This document shows positions 35,085 to 43,617 of a stretch of DNA of 64,000 nt, one piece after another; positions within the stretch are counted from its first letter, which is position 1; every line of letters starts with the position of its first letter. The stretch comes from Rhizopus arrhizus (taxonomy: Eukaryota > Mucoromycota > Mucoromycetes > Mucorales > Rhizopodaceae): positions 682,001 through 746,000 of the forward strand of contig JAKZZE010000015.1 in the NCBI GenBank assembly GCA_024220505.1, written 5' to 3'. The notes beneath the pieces are model-generated. The model was not told where the DNA came from. It was given only the letters and a program-made list of their open reading frames with translations, and ran no database searches. The position numbers and the translations under genes were made by a program.

Positions 35085-35387
35085 TTATAGTTTCACAAGT
35101 TTATACAGCTCAAATCTATTATGACAAAGGAAGAAGGTGGTCATCGGACTCCTTTTGTTAACAACTATTGTCCTCAAGTTTTTGTTCGTATCACTGATGT
35201 TACTGTCAATCTCACTCATCCTGAAGGTACTGAAGATCCTAATGATAAATACGTCATACCGGGTGATAACGTTGAAATGCAATGTGAACTTACTCGTGAT
35301 GTTGCTCTTGAAGACGGTCAACGTTTTACTATTCATGAAGACGGTAAGACTGTTGGTACTGGTGTTATCACCAAGATTATTGAGTAG
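35085..35387 (+). pseudogene. C-terminal fragment of mitochondrial elongation factor Tu
   Basis: Open from ATG 35121 for 88 codons: MTKEEGGHRTPFVNNYCP, QVFVRITDVTVNLTHPEGTE, YVIPGDNVEMQCELTRD, GQRFTIHEDGKTVGTGVITK. This is domain III of EF-Tu, the tRNA- and nucleotide-exchange-factor-binding barrel. The GTPase domain and domain II are absent, and just upstream (35090-35120) the expected TAQIY segment is present but out of frame. It may be a 5'-truncated retrocopy or the surviving end of a gene cut by the LINE at 35057; a TAG-ended T-rich stretch just before it could be an old acceptor. It cannot act as an elongation factor alone. Confidence 0.8.
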
Positions 35388-35688
35388 ACCAAGAATCATC
35401 CTTAAAATTTGTATAATTAGTGTTAGTTTTTTAAATAAATATTCCAGTGTAAAAAATAGAAATACGGAACACACAGCAAATATAAACATCAGTTTCAATT
35501 AATCAACTCACTTTCTTTATACGATCTTGACAACTTCATCATCAAGCACAGTGAACTGTAAACTTATTAATCCCATATTGTACTTGGAGGGATAACACAC
35601 TTGCTATGATAACTTTTTTCCTAATGAAACTGAATGCATATAATTAACTTTATTAAGAAAAATAATGAATAAATGGTATACAACTCAA
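35388..35688. other. Spacer after the EF-Tu fragment
   Basis: AT-rich; contains an AATAAA-like motif near 35433 that could have served the EF-Tu transcript. Confidence 0.3.
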
Positions 35689-37086
35689 CTATTTGTAGTA
35701 TGTATTATGATGGGCAGGTGAAGGATATGAATCAACGATGATTTTTTTACAGGGAGAGATATCAGACGATTGCAAGAAAAGTATCGAACTATCAATCATC
35801 AATCGACACTGAGACATCGCTATTATCATCTTTTGTATTTTTTCATGGAAATGAACATCATTTATACCATGAGGTAGATGAAACGATGCCACTTCAGTCA
35901 TACAATACATTTTTTTGATTGGCATGTATAACCTGAAAATTTTGCAGGAAGAACCTGCCACCAATATACCTGTTGTGAAGTAGTTTCTAATACCTTCCAT
36001 CATGGCAAAATCCAGAATATCTTTCATGAGTGTTGCTAGCTTAACAAAGTCTGGATTCTAATAAGAGTCTTCTTTTATCTTAATTTCTGCAACCAACACT
36101 GAAAACGCTTTCTTTTCCGACATCTGAAACTCGATAGTACGATCAGGGGCTCTGCCTCGTATACCCTTCAATGGTAGCCCGTATTTGTTGGCTATCTTAA
36201 TTTTTCTGATATAAGATTCATAGAAAGGATGTCCGTTGCCATGAATAGTTGTACGTGGGATGGTGCGCAAGAAAGGCTCCATCAAAAGAGGTTCAATGAA
36301 ATCGGTGATCAACACATCTTTTTTCTTGACAGAAGTATCTGTACCAATTCTTGGGGTGTTTTGTATTATCTGAAGAATCTGATCGACCTTACTTGAGTTA
36401 CATGCCAGTAATTTTTCCTCCATTGCTGCTAACAGTCTAAACAAAACTTTTCCGCTGATTGATGACAAGAGGACATCCTTTTCGACGACGTTCAATTGGG
36501 TTGGTGTTGGTACAGAATCTCCTTGAGCAAAATCTTTAAAACGATCCCAGTCATTTGCTTTAATACCATAGTTGTTATCACCGGGCTGAATCAGAATCAT
36601 GTTGTGTAAAGCAAGAGCGTTTAAATCACTATCCAGAGCATCACCACTCTCGTATTTTGTTACAGAAGCCTTGACAAATTCATTAAACGTCGTGATTGTT
36701 GCTGTGTGCTCTGAATTGTTGTCCACATCGATTTTAATAGCATTTAAGTCTTTTTTTCTAAACACGTGAACAGAGTGTCAGCCTTAGAAAATATAAACTA
36801 CTGTAATAAAATAATTACTATTAATGGGCAAATCTTGATGGTATCCCGTCGACCTTTTAGCTTATTCCAATCAAACAAATCTCTATTAGTGACCAATAAC
36901 TTTTTAATTTTGAGGATGCTGCTCTCACGAATCAAGATGATTTTTTTTAGCTTTTGTCAGGTTTACATGCACTTCTAGTTCAGTGAGGTTGCTAAATTGA
37001 CTAAGAGCTGAATGAAGAGTGTCTCTGTTGGAGAAATCACGATCCAGTTTGACTCGTCTAGTGGTCTTATAGAATGTTTTACATTT
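35689..37086 (-). pseudogene. PD-(D/E)XK-like repeat gene with an in-frame TAG (relic B)
   Basis: A frame open from 36765 to 36061, then TAG (36058-36060), then the same frame open to 35689: about 358 codons. The core APDRTIEFQ ... VLVAEIK gives Asp, then Glu-x-Lys 19-21 residues later, as in PD-(D/E)XK nucleases. After the stop it continues with NPDFVKLATLMKDILDFA, GILVAGSSCKIFRLYMP and YCMTEVASFHLPHGIND, the same order of blocks as in the intact gene at 38772. Further upstream (37086-36770) degenerate coding text (DFSNRDTLHSALSQFSNL, VHVNLTKAKKNHLDS) with several stops looks like its N-terminus. There is no ATG at the 5' end of the open part. Function of the family is unknown; nuclease fold is inference. 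Confidence 0.6.
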
Positions 37087-37119
37087 ATCATCAAAGTTAC
37101 TTTACTGATAAACCACTCC

Positions 37120-37791
37120 CTAATGTTTGAAGGTTAAATGTTGTTGGAATGCTGGGTGTATTGGCACTACTACACTCTTGGTGTCATCTTCCGCATGTTG
37201 GTCTTCCAGGTGTTTTGCATGTTGTGGGAGGCGAAGGGCTGTAAGAGTAAGTTCTTTTGCCTCTCTGTCAATTTCTTGGCTTGTAGCAAAGCTGAAGATG
37301 GATAACCATCTAACCTTTTCCATAACTTGGAGGAATGTTTCTTGGTCTCCGGATTCCATGTAGGCACCGAGACTTTCGAATATCTCGGCTGCTGATCTAC
37401 CCACAATCCTGAGTTTGCCTGAGTCGTCGTATCTATTTGAGATGACTTGTTTTGCCTCCACTTGGTACCTTTTAAGGTCTGCCATGAACGATTTGTTGAT
37501 AACTGGGGTCTTTGTCCAGCCTCCAGCGACGTATCTATGTGTGTCTCTGATAAATCGTTTGGAATTGGATTGTAACTCATATCAAGACGATGATTTGAGT
37601 TCGTCCTATATTTCTTCTAGGAGTTCCATGATTTCGTTTCTTCTTGTTGAAGCGTCTTGATTTGGGTGTTCTGCCTGATATCTTTGGGCAAACTGCTGAT
37701 AAAGGGTTTCTTTTTGTTCCTCCGTGAGGGCAAAGGTTCCATTAGAGTCCACATTATTATTGTTATTATAGTCACTATTAGAAACTGACAT
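37120..37791 (-). pseudogene. Gag-like retroelement ORF relic with two in-frame stops
   Basis: From ATG at 37791 one frame runs to 37120, broken only by TAG (37606-37608) and TGA (37582-37584). Text: FALTEEQKETLYQQFAQRYQ, RRNEIMELLEEI, then GGWTKTPVINKSFMADLKRY, QVEAKQVISNRYDDSGKLRI, VGRSAAEIFESLGAYMESGD, VRWLSIFSFATSQEIDREAK and HAKHLEDQH. It is helical and resembles the gag-like first ORF of fungal DIRS-type retroelements as I remember them. No tyrosine recombinase or reverse transcriptase follows. Identification as DIRS gag is tentative. Confidence 0.45.
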
Positions 37792-37840
37792 AAGTAACTC
37801 CACTATGCGCGGCTTAGAAAGTTCTAGAGAAAAGGGATTT

Positions 37841-38414
37841 TTTTTTTTGTAAATAAATAGTTTATTTTTATTTATAAATTATAGGAGTCACGCGTCTGAG
37901 AGCGGTATGAACCAAACGGAACAGAGTGTAGGCGATTGAACATGCTAGTCAAGATCGAGTCTGCCCCTTTTGAGGGTGGCAAACTGCGACATAGCACGAG
38001 TGACCAGCTGTTTATCAATAAAAGGAAAGTCGTCAATAGTAAATCTCCAATGGGCACGCCAGATAACAGAAAGCACACAGCAGCTGAGAGTCCAGAGATC
38101 AATGTTGTCAACAAAAGTAAACTGCCGAAAAGACCAGAGAATTGAGCATACATCGTCTTGAGTGAAAGTGAGGTGTGGACTAAAGAAATTGAAGGCATCT
38201 AGCGATACTCTCCATTTCCTGGGACAGCGCACGAAGAGGTGTTGTAAGTCTTCAGTGTTGGCAGAACAAAATTTACATAGTGAAGTGGCCAAACCGTTAT
38301 TAAATCTTGAAAGAAGTGATTGGCTATAGAGTTTACAGTGGAATAGACGATACCATAAAGACCGGCTTTCAGGCGAAATAGGTATTTTCCAAAAAAAATG
38401 ACCACTTGGAGGTG
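37841..38414 (-). mobile_element. LINE 3' fragment (L1/Tx1-like), 5' truncated
   Basis: Minus-strand end of an ORF2 related to the intact LINE: FFWKIPISPESRSLWYRLFH, the Cys/His motif CKFCSANTEDLQHLFVRC, then LSVIWRAHWRFTIDDFPF, collinear with the last 170 residues of the ORF at 3084. It ends in an A10 tail (T run at 37841-37850) after an AATAAAAATAAA region. Its 5' edge coincides with the A25 end of the inverted-repeat element, so either the LINE truncated there or the element landed in it. Confidence 0.85.
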
Positions 38415-38439
38415 AAAAAAAAAAAAAAAAAAAAAAAAA

Positions 38440-38520
38440 TTGGAGTGATTGTTTCACTTTTTGCCTGGTTACTATTTTTTTCAATTGCTGTTTGTTATTT
38501 GTAACAAAATGCTTGGCCAA
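38440..38520 (+). repeat. Left terminal inverted repeat, 81 bp
   Basis: Begins TTGGAGTGATTG and ends ATGCTTGGCCAA; identical over 81 bp to the reverse complement of 40370-40450. Preceded by A25. Confidence 0.95.
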
Positions 38521-38660
38521 ACGACGATGTGGGTAAGCACTAGCAGAGCCGTAGATGGGGATGACAATTATTACAAAAACATCAATCCATCATCTCGCGG
38601 AAATGACTCGAATTGTGATAACAACACGGTTGTTTTGGCAAAAAAAAAAAAAAAAAACTA

Positions 38661-38771
38661 TGCCCTTACTGTGGCGATCCGTATTCCACATTCTAAAAAG
38701 CACGATTACATATATACAGAAAGCACAAACGAAAAGAACTTGAAACAAAAGGAAAAGGTTATCATGGCAAG
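38661..38771 (+). pseudogene. Disrupted C2H2 zinc finger upstream of the element gene
   Basis: In the same frame as the 38772 gene, codons at 38661-38726 spell CPYC, twelve codons, H, four codons, H: a standard C2H2 spacing. One of the twelve codons is TAA (38694-38696). The frame then runs open through KELETKGKGYHGK into the annotated ATG. The gene therefore probably once began further upstream with an intact finger; an A18 run at 38640-38657 obscures the original start. Confidence 0.6.
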
Positions 38772-40037
38772 ATGGCTGGAAGTTCCACTCACGTATATAA
38801 CAGCAAGAATGTGAAAAAATACAAACAACAAGACAAGCAAATCATTATCAAGATTGCTTGGCTATCCTGCATCAAATTATTTGATACCCAGGCCGAAGTC
38901 GAATTGCATGTGGACAGCAATCATATCAATTTGAAGATTGCAACATCTAATCTCCCTCAACAAAGTAATCGATGGATTCTCAGTGATGAGGATATCTCGA
39001 TGAAATTCCATCGATATCGAAATTCTTGTATCAGAGCACTAAGTACGACCACGTTTTCGATTGAAACTCATTTTAACAAACTCTTAGCAATGTCTGGAAT
39101 CATTGCTTTGCAAAGACGTTGCAATTATGAAAGCATACCACCGGAAGATGTGGCACCAGCGTTATTGCAAGCAGCACGCACAGTAACTTTGGCGAAATTC
39201 ACGCGTGCTTCATTTCAGCCGCATCTGCAAAGTCAATTGAAATCCATTATCCAACGGTTTGTGGGCGATGAGATCTCGGACGCGCGCGCTATCATCGAAC
39301 ACTTGTCACTCTGCGAAGTCACACCATCACTGGAAGTTCAGCAAGAAGTAACTGCATCGGCTAGAATGCCCACAGAAGGTGAACATGCGGTGATCATGGC
39401 CATATCTCGTTTGATTCCCTATCTGTATGAATACGATATGAAAGAATTATCAGAGGCGCATTTAACCACCAGTTACATTCCTCCATTCATGCATGGTCTC
39501 TTATCAGCCAAAAAACCGGCCAAAGTTGCCCATTGCTCCAACATTGTTCCAGACGAATACGACAACTTGACTGATCGACCCGACTATAAAATCGATGTGT
39601 ATGCTGCTTCCGGATATCGATTTTCATATACCAATGCATTTGGAGAAGTCAAGAAAAGCATTAACATATCGCCAACGTTGATTGTCAAGGATTTTTATCG
39701 ACTGTGCATCTTTTGCAAAGAAGCACTCGATACCCATAATTTGCAAAATGTTCTGGCATTTCAAGCTGTTGCGAATACCGTGACGTTTGTTGCTATGTGT
39801 TTGCCCTATCCACATTTGTATACCATGACAGAACTCATTCGCGTGAAAATTCCAACAAGAAAGCAAGCCCTTTTTGCTATTATAGGCCATTTGGATAACC
39901 TACTTTTCGTTGCATTAGTTTATCGAGACCATTGTGTACCCAGTGCGAATGATCTTTCTTCTCGTCAATGCCCAACTTTGTCTAGTGTCTATATTGACGA
40001 CGTTGAAAAAATTGGCGCCACGAAAACGACCATATAA
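38772..40037 (+). CDS. PD-(D/E)XK-like protein of the TIR element
   Basis: 421 codons from ATG, intronless. Near the N-terminus, WLSCIKLFDTQAEVELHVDS then NH is a C2H2 finger in which the first Cys reads Trp. A helical central region follows (EDVAPALLQAARTVTLAKFT, HAVIMAISRLIPYLYEYDMK). The core has Asp271 in RPDYKIDVY and Glu292-Val-Lys294 in FGEVKKS, the D...ExK pattern of restriction-endonuclease-fold nucleases, then LIVKDFYRLCIFCKEALD, NVLAFQAVANTVTFVAMCLP and LYTMTELIRVKIP, shared in order with relic B. DNA binding and cleavage are inferred, not shown. It could serve as the transposase of the flanking inverted repeats, or be a domesticated or passenger gene. Confidence 0.65.
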   Translation: MAGSSTHVYNSKNVKKYKQQDKQIIIKIAWLSCIKLFDTQAEVELHVDSNHINLKIATSNLPQQSNRWILSDEDISMKFHRYRNSCIRALSTTTFSIETHFNKLLAMSGIIALQRRCNYESIPPEDVAPALLQAARTVTLAKFTRASFQPHLQSQLKSIIQRFVGDEISDARAIIEHLSLCEVTPSLEVQQEVTASARMPTEGEHAVIMAISRLIPYLYEYDMKELSEAHLTTSYIPPFMHGLLSAKKPAKVAHCSNIVPDEYDNLTDRPDYKIDVYAASGYRFSYTNAFGEVKKSINISPTLIVKDFYRLCIFCKEALDTHNLQNVLAFQAVANTVTFVAMCLPYPHLYTMTELIRVKIPTRKQALFAIIGHLDNLLFVALVYRDHCVPSANDLSSRQCPTLSSVYIDDVEKIGATKTTI

Positions 40038-40256
40038 CTTGACCATTGATTGTTAGCTTTTATTCACTTGCTTTTTCTGATTCACATTCATTCCTTCGTC
40101 CTTGTTCTTGTCCCTGTTTAGCATTGTCGGTCCAAAATATTCTTTCATTTTATCCAAAATAAAAACGGCCATCTTTTCGATTGTGAAAACATCAATGCAC
40201 GCCATTCCCAGTTTTTTTTATATTTATTTTGGTTTGGTTAATGTTTTGGGTGCTTT

Positions 40257-40258
<2 letters not shown>

Positions 40259-40317
<59 letters not shown>
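40259..40317. repeat. T59 homopolymer
   Basis: 59 consecutive T between the element gene and the right inverted repeat; exact length may be affected by sequencing. Confidence 0.9.
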
Positions 40318-40320
<3 letters not shown>

Positions 40321-40369
40321 TTGCACCAAGCTACAAGTGTACAATGAAAGCGTATGATTCACATTGACC

Positions 40370-40450
40370 TTGGCCAAGCATTTTGTTACAAATAACAAAC
40401 AGCAATTGAAAAAAATAGTAACCAGGCAAAAAGTGAAACAATCACTCCAA
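40370..40450 (-). repeat. Right terminal inverted repeat, 81 bp
   Basis: Perfect reverse complement of 38440-38520, followed by T21. Confidence 0.95.
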
Positions 40451-40471
40451 TTTTTTTTTTTTTTTTTTTTT

Positions 40472-41846
40472 CAGATGAAGGATTGGGGAAAAAGAAACAG
40501 GAATAACAAAACAGTCGCTTCCTTTTAAACAAAAATAAAATGCCAAGAGCTTTATTGGATAATTACTAAGCGACAACTAAAAATAAGCAAGGTTCACCAA
40601 ATGCGAACACGACTTCATTGATGGATCAACCGACTTCATTGTTGGACACGAAGTTTTTTTTGCACGACATCAAATTCAAAATCTGCGACTTTACTTTTTG
40701 AAATGACTGTACATTAATCTTGAAAAGCACATTTGGCACTCACAAAGAAAACAGTAGTCGATCACTAAACAGCTAATACATACGTCTCAGCTCTCTACCT
40801 CAGATTTTGTTACCAGTATCAAATTTCGCAGAGATTACAAAATAAACAACAAAAACGAACAAACCCCCCTCGATTATAATTTATTTAATGCTTAAAATGG
40901 TGCACGCCTTGCAGCACCGGAATAAAATCCTCATACAAAAAAAAAAAAAAAAAAAAAAGGCACAATACTCTTTAATAGGTCATAAAATGCACACACTGTG
41001 GTTATTCAAATTTATAATAGATCTTTAAAGAGCACAAAGTGAGAATTTCAAGTTTTAATAATTGTTTACAAAGAAACCTCACTATTAAATTAAGTATAAA
41101 TAAGGATTAATAAAAGAGAAAAACAATACATAATGTTTGCATATTTTAAAATTACGAAGATTAAAAGCAGTACCTTAATAGAAAAAAATAAATAAACTTC
41201 TTGATGCAAAAGTTTCCTGACAGAAAAACACCTCAAGGAAGAAGAAAAAAGTAGACAAAGTGTATAGATAAGAATTCTTCGTTATAAATAACAGCTGTGG
41301 CTTCTTTTTAATTTCTTCCACGCATTATCAGCGTAATGATTATTTGCTTCAAACTTACCTAAAATATCTTGACAGTTTTTTTTTTTTTTTTTTTCCTAAA
41401 TAGTATTAGTTGAAATCTTAAATTTGAAATAAATGAAATGTATTTAATCTGATTCTCACATGGTAATAAAAAAAAAACGTATATCATGTAACTTTACTCA
41501 TTGAATAAAATACTTATATTTATGTAAGCATCTAGCTTATTGATTCCTGAACTGACTTAATTCAAGCAGACATACCACTGGCATTCCTATCGTCAATCAT
41601 CATTTTTTTAAGAAATGTGGCGTCACTCAATTGCCCAGCTGAGTCTGATTACATCAGAAAATCGTTTTTTTTTGTGGAGTGTCTTTACCCTTTTTCTTTT
41701 GTTTTTTGTGAAACGACCAAAGCTCTGCTATGGTAAATACAACTCGTTCTGTTGATGATTTAATTATGTTTAACAGGATTCTATAGTATCAACAGATATT
41801 TTCTTTTGAGCCTTCTTCGGACGAACCAGATCAAGCAGAGAAAGAC
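40472..41846. promoter_or_regulatory. Upstream region of the Myb gene
   Basis: AT-rich, with A and T tracts (A23 at 40939-40961, T near 41378-41394) and a near-duplicate pair of CGACTTCATTG-starting segments at about 40610 and 40630. An 18-codon upstream ORF (ATG 41731, stop 41787) may lie in the leader of the Myb gene. No other gene is recognised. Confidence 0.35.
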
Positions 41847-43513
41847 ATGTATTTTGACTGCCACCAACAAGAACAATTTAATCAATTGGCGAGTGAATTC
41901 AACATTCGTTTTCATTCCTCCTTTGCTCAGCCTTCCAACAACTCTTTTAATCAAATTTCAACGCATCAAGGTTTTTTTCAAGAAAATAATGACAATAACA
42001 TTAGAAATGAATTACAGCAATTTAATGAATTTCACACAGTAAGCCAAAAAAAAAAAATATAAAAATATATAAAAACTCCGTGGCTACAATGATTAATTTT
42101 TATTTGTCAAAGATAAGTACTGACCAAGATATTGTTACCAACTTATCTCAGCATTCATCTATTTATGACTCCATCTTACAAGAAGGCGACACGGCAACTT
42201 CTTCTCCTATAATAGCCAAGACAACAATTAATACTTTACCACCGCTTAATGCTACACCTATTAAAGTAGCACCACTACAACACCACCCTTTAGCCAACCA
42301 CCACACCTATTTATTAGCTTCTAAGAAGCCTTTGAAGGGATCAACCCGACCTTCTCGTGAGCGTGCACCTTGGACCCCAGAAGAGGATAATCTACTTCGA
42401 CTTGCGGTTCAATTATATGGTGATAAAACAGAAAAATGGTCTAAAATTGCCGCTTGTGTTCCTGGACGAACAAATAAAAACTGTCGAAAAAGATGGTTTC
42501 ACTCACTCGACCCTTCCCTTCGAAAGGGCGCTTGGACAGATGAAGAGGACCAGCTGTTGAGGGAAGGCGTATCAAAGTACCCAAATCAATGGAGTAAAAT
42601 CGCAGACATGTTGGAAGGTCGCACGGATGATCAATGTGCCAAACGCTGGAGAGAGAGCTTGGATCCCAGCATTGATCGATCAGATTGGACGGAAGAAGAA
42701 GATAAACGATTGATGGAAAAATACGAAGAATATGGATCACAATGGCAAAGGATTGCCTACTTTTTTGAAGGGAGACCGGGTTTACATTGTAGGAACCGAT
42801 GGAGAAAGTTACAGAGGATTACGCAGTTAAAGAAGAATAAGCAGATGAATAGCCCTTTTGTTAATACACTGCTAGAAAGTAAAACTCAAAGGATACAATC
42901 TACGGTTAACAATAATACCTCATTGTCAAATAATTCAACATTCAATCATATTGTAAATTCAACAAATACAACAACCAACAGTAATAACATCACACCAATA
43001 GTAAATATACTCAATGAAACACTTTCTACCACCACTACCAACACTAGTACTACAGCTACTCATACTACACCGCCAATGAATGATGTACTTATACAATATA
43101 CTGCTACACCTTGTATAACAGATGATGAATTCAAAGACGGACTTACACCATTTGGATGTGACATATCTGGTTGTCATGCAGAGTTCTCGTCATCTTCTGG
43201 ACTGTTTAATCATATGAAAAAAGCACATCCAAATTTAGATGGAGTCGATAAACCCTATCGATGTGCCATGTCAAATTGTATGAAGAAATATAAAAATATG
43301 AATGGACTTCAATATCATTTAAAAGATGCTAAAGGTACAACAGGACATGGCCATTCAAATTTGCTTGGAGAAGATAGGCCATTTCGATGTACAGAATTAA
43401 GCTGTAAAAAGGCTTATAGAACTGCTAATGGACTTCGATACCATAAACAACATGGGCATACAAAAGATCCGCATATTGTTTCATTTGATCAAGGTCGAGT
43501 CAAGCAAAATTAA
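41847..43513 (+). CDS. Three-repeat Myb transcription factor with C-terminal C2H2 fingers, 2 exons
   Basis: 530 residues from exons 41847-42038 and 42113-43513 (intron with GTAAGC donor). The N-terminus is Gln/Asn-rich. Three Myb repeats at about residues 165-315 are marked by APWTPEEDNLLRLAVQLYG, KGAWTDEEDQLLREGVSKYP and SDWTEEEDKRLMEKYEEYGS, each with regularly spaced Trp and NCRKRW/QCAKRW/HCRNRW recognition helices. After an Asn/Thr linker come Cys/His fingers: FGCDISGC ... HMKKAH, YRCAMSNCMKKYKNMNGLQY ... H, and FRCTELSCKKAYRTANGLRY ... H. The latter two have the long, NGLxYH form seen in SFP1-type zinc-finger proteins. Two DNA-binding systems in one protein suggest a nuclear regulator; targets unknown. 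Confidence 0.88.
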
Positions 43514-43617
43514 ACACATGTAACTATAAGAGTACCCTATTATATGTAAAAATATCTTTTTTCCTTTTTGAGTTTATTTATTTGTTAAAGTATGTAATAA
43601 ACATACTATGCTTTTTT

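Larger units (their letters stand above)
38415..40471 (+). mobile_element. Putative novel TIR element carrying a zinc-finger/PD-(D/E)XK-like gene
   Basis: 2.06-kb unit. Left arm: A25 (38415-38439) then 81 bp (38440-38520). Right arm: the exact reverse complement of those 81 bp (40370-40450) then T21 (40451-40471). Including homopolymers the arms are over 100 bp. Inside lies one long gene (38772-40037) on the plus strand and a T59 run at 40259-40317. The arms are identical, implying recent formation. No flanking target duplication was found (left flank GGAGGTG, right flank CAGATGA). The layout is that of an autonomous DNA transposon, yet the gene is not a DDE or tyrosine recombinase. Alternative: a palindromic rearrangement around a resident gene. 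Confidence 0.7.

Noticed and set aside
37170..37580. 136-codon minus-strand frame starting MSYNPIPNDL
   Set aside because: Overlaps the gag-like relic in another frame; the relic frame has the more protein-like text across its full length.
38449..38814. 121-codon frame running from the left inverted repeat into the element gene
   Set aside because: Crosses an A18 run and low-complexity text; the zinc-finger frame is the meaningful one here.
40192..40398. Poly-Lys frame opposite the T59 run
   Set aside because: Homopolymer translation artefact.
38401..40480. Target-site duplication around the TIR element
   Set aside because: Flanks GGAGGTG and CAGATGA share only scattered bases; not convincing.
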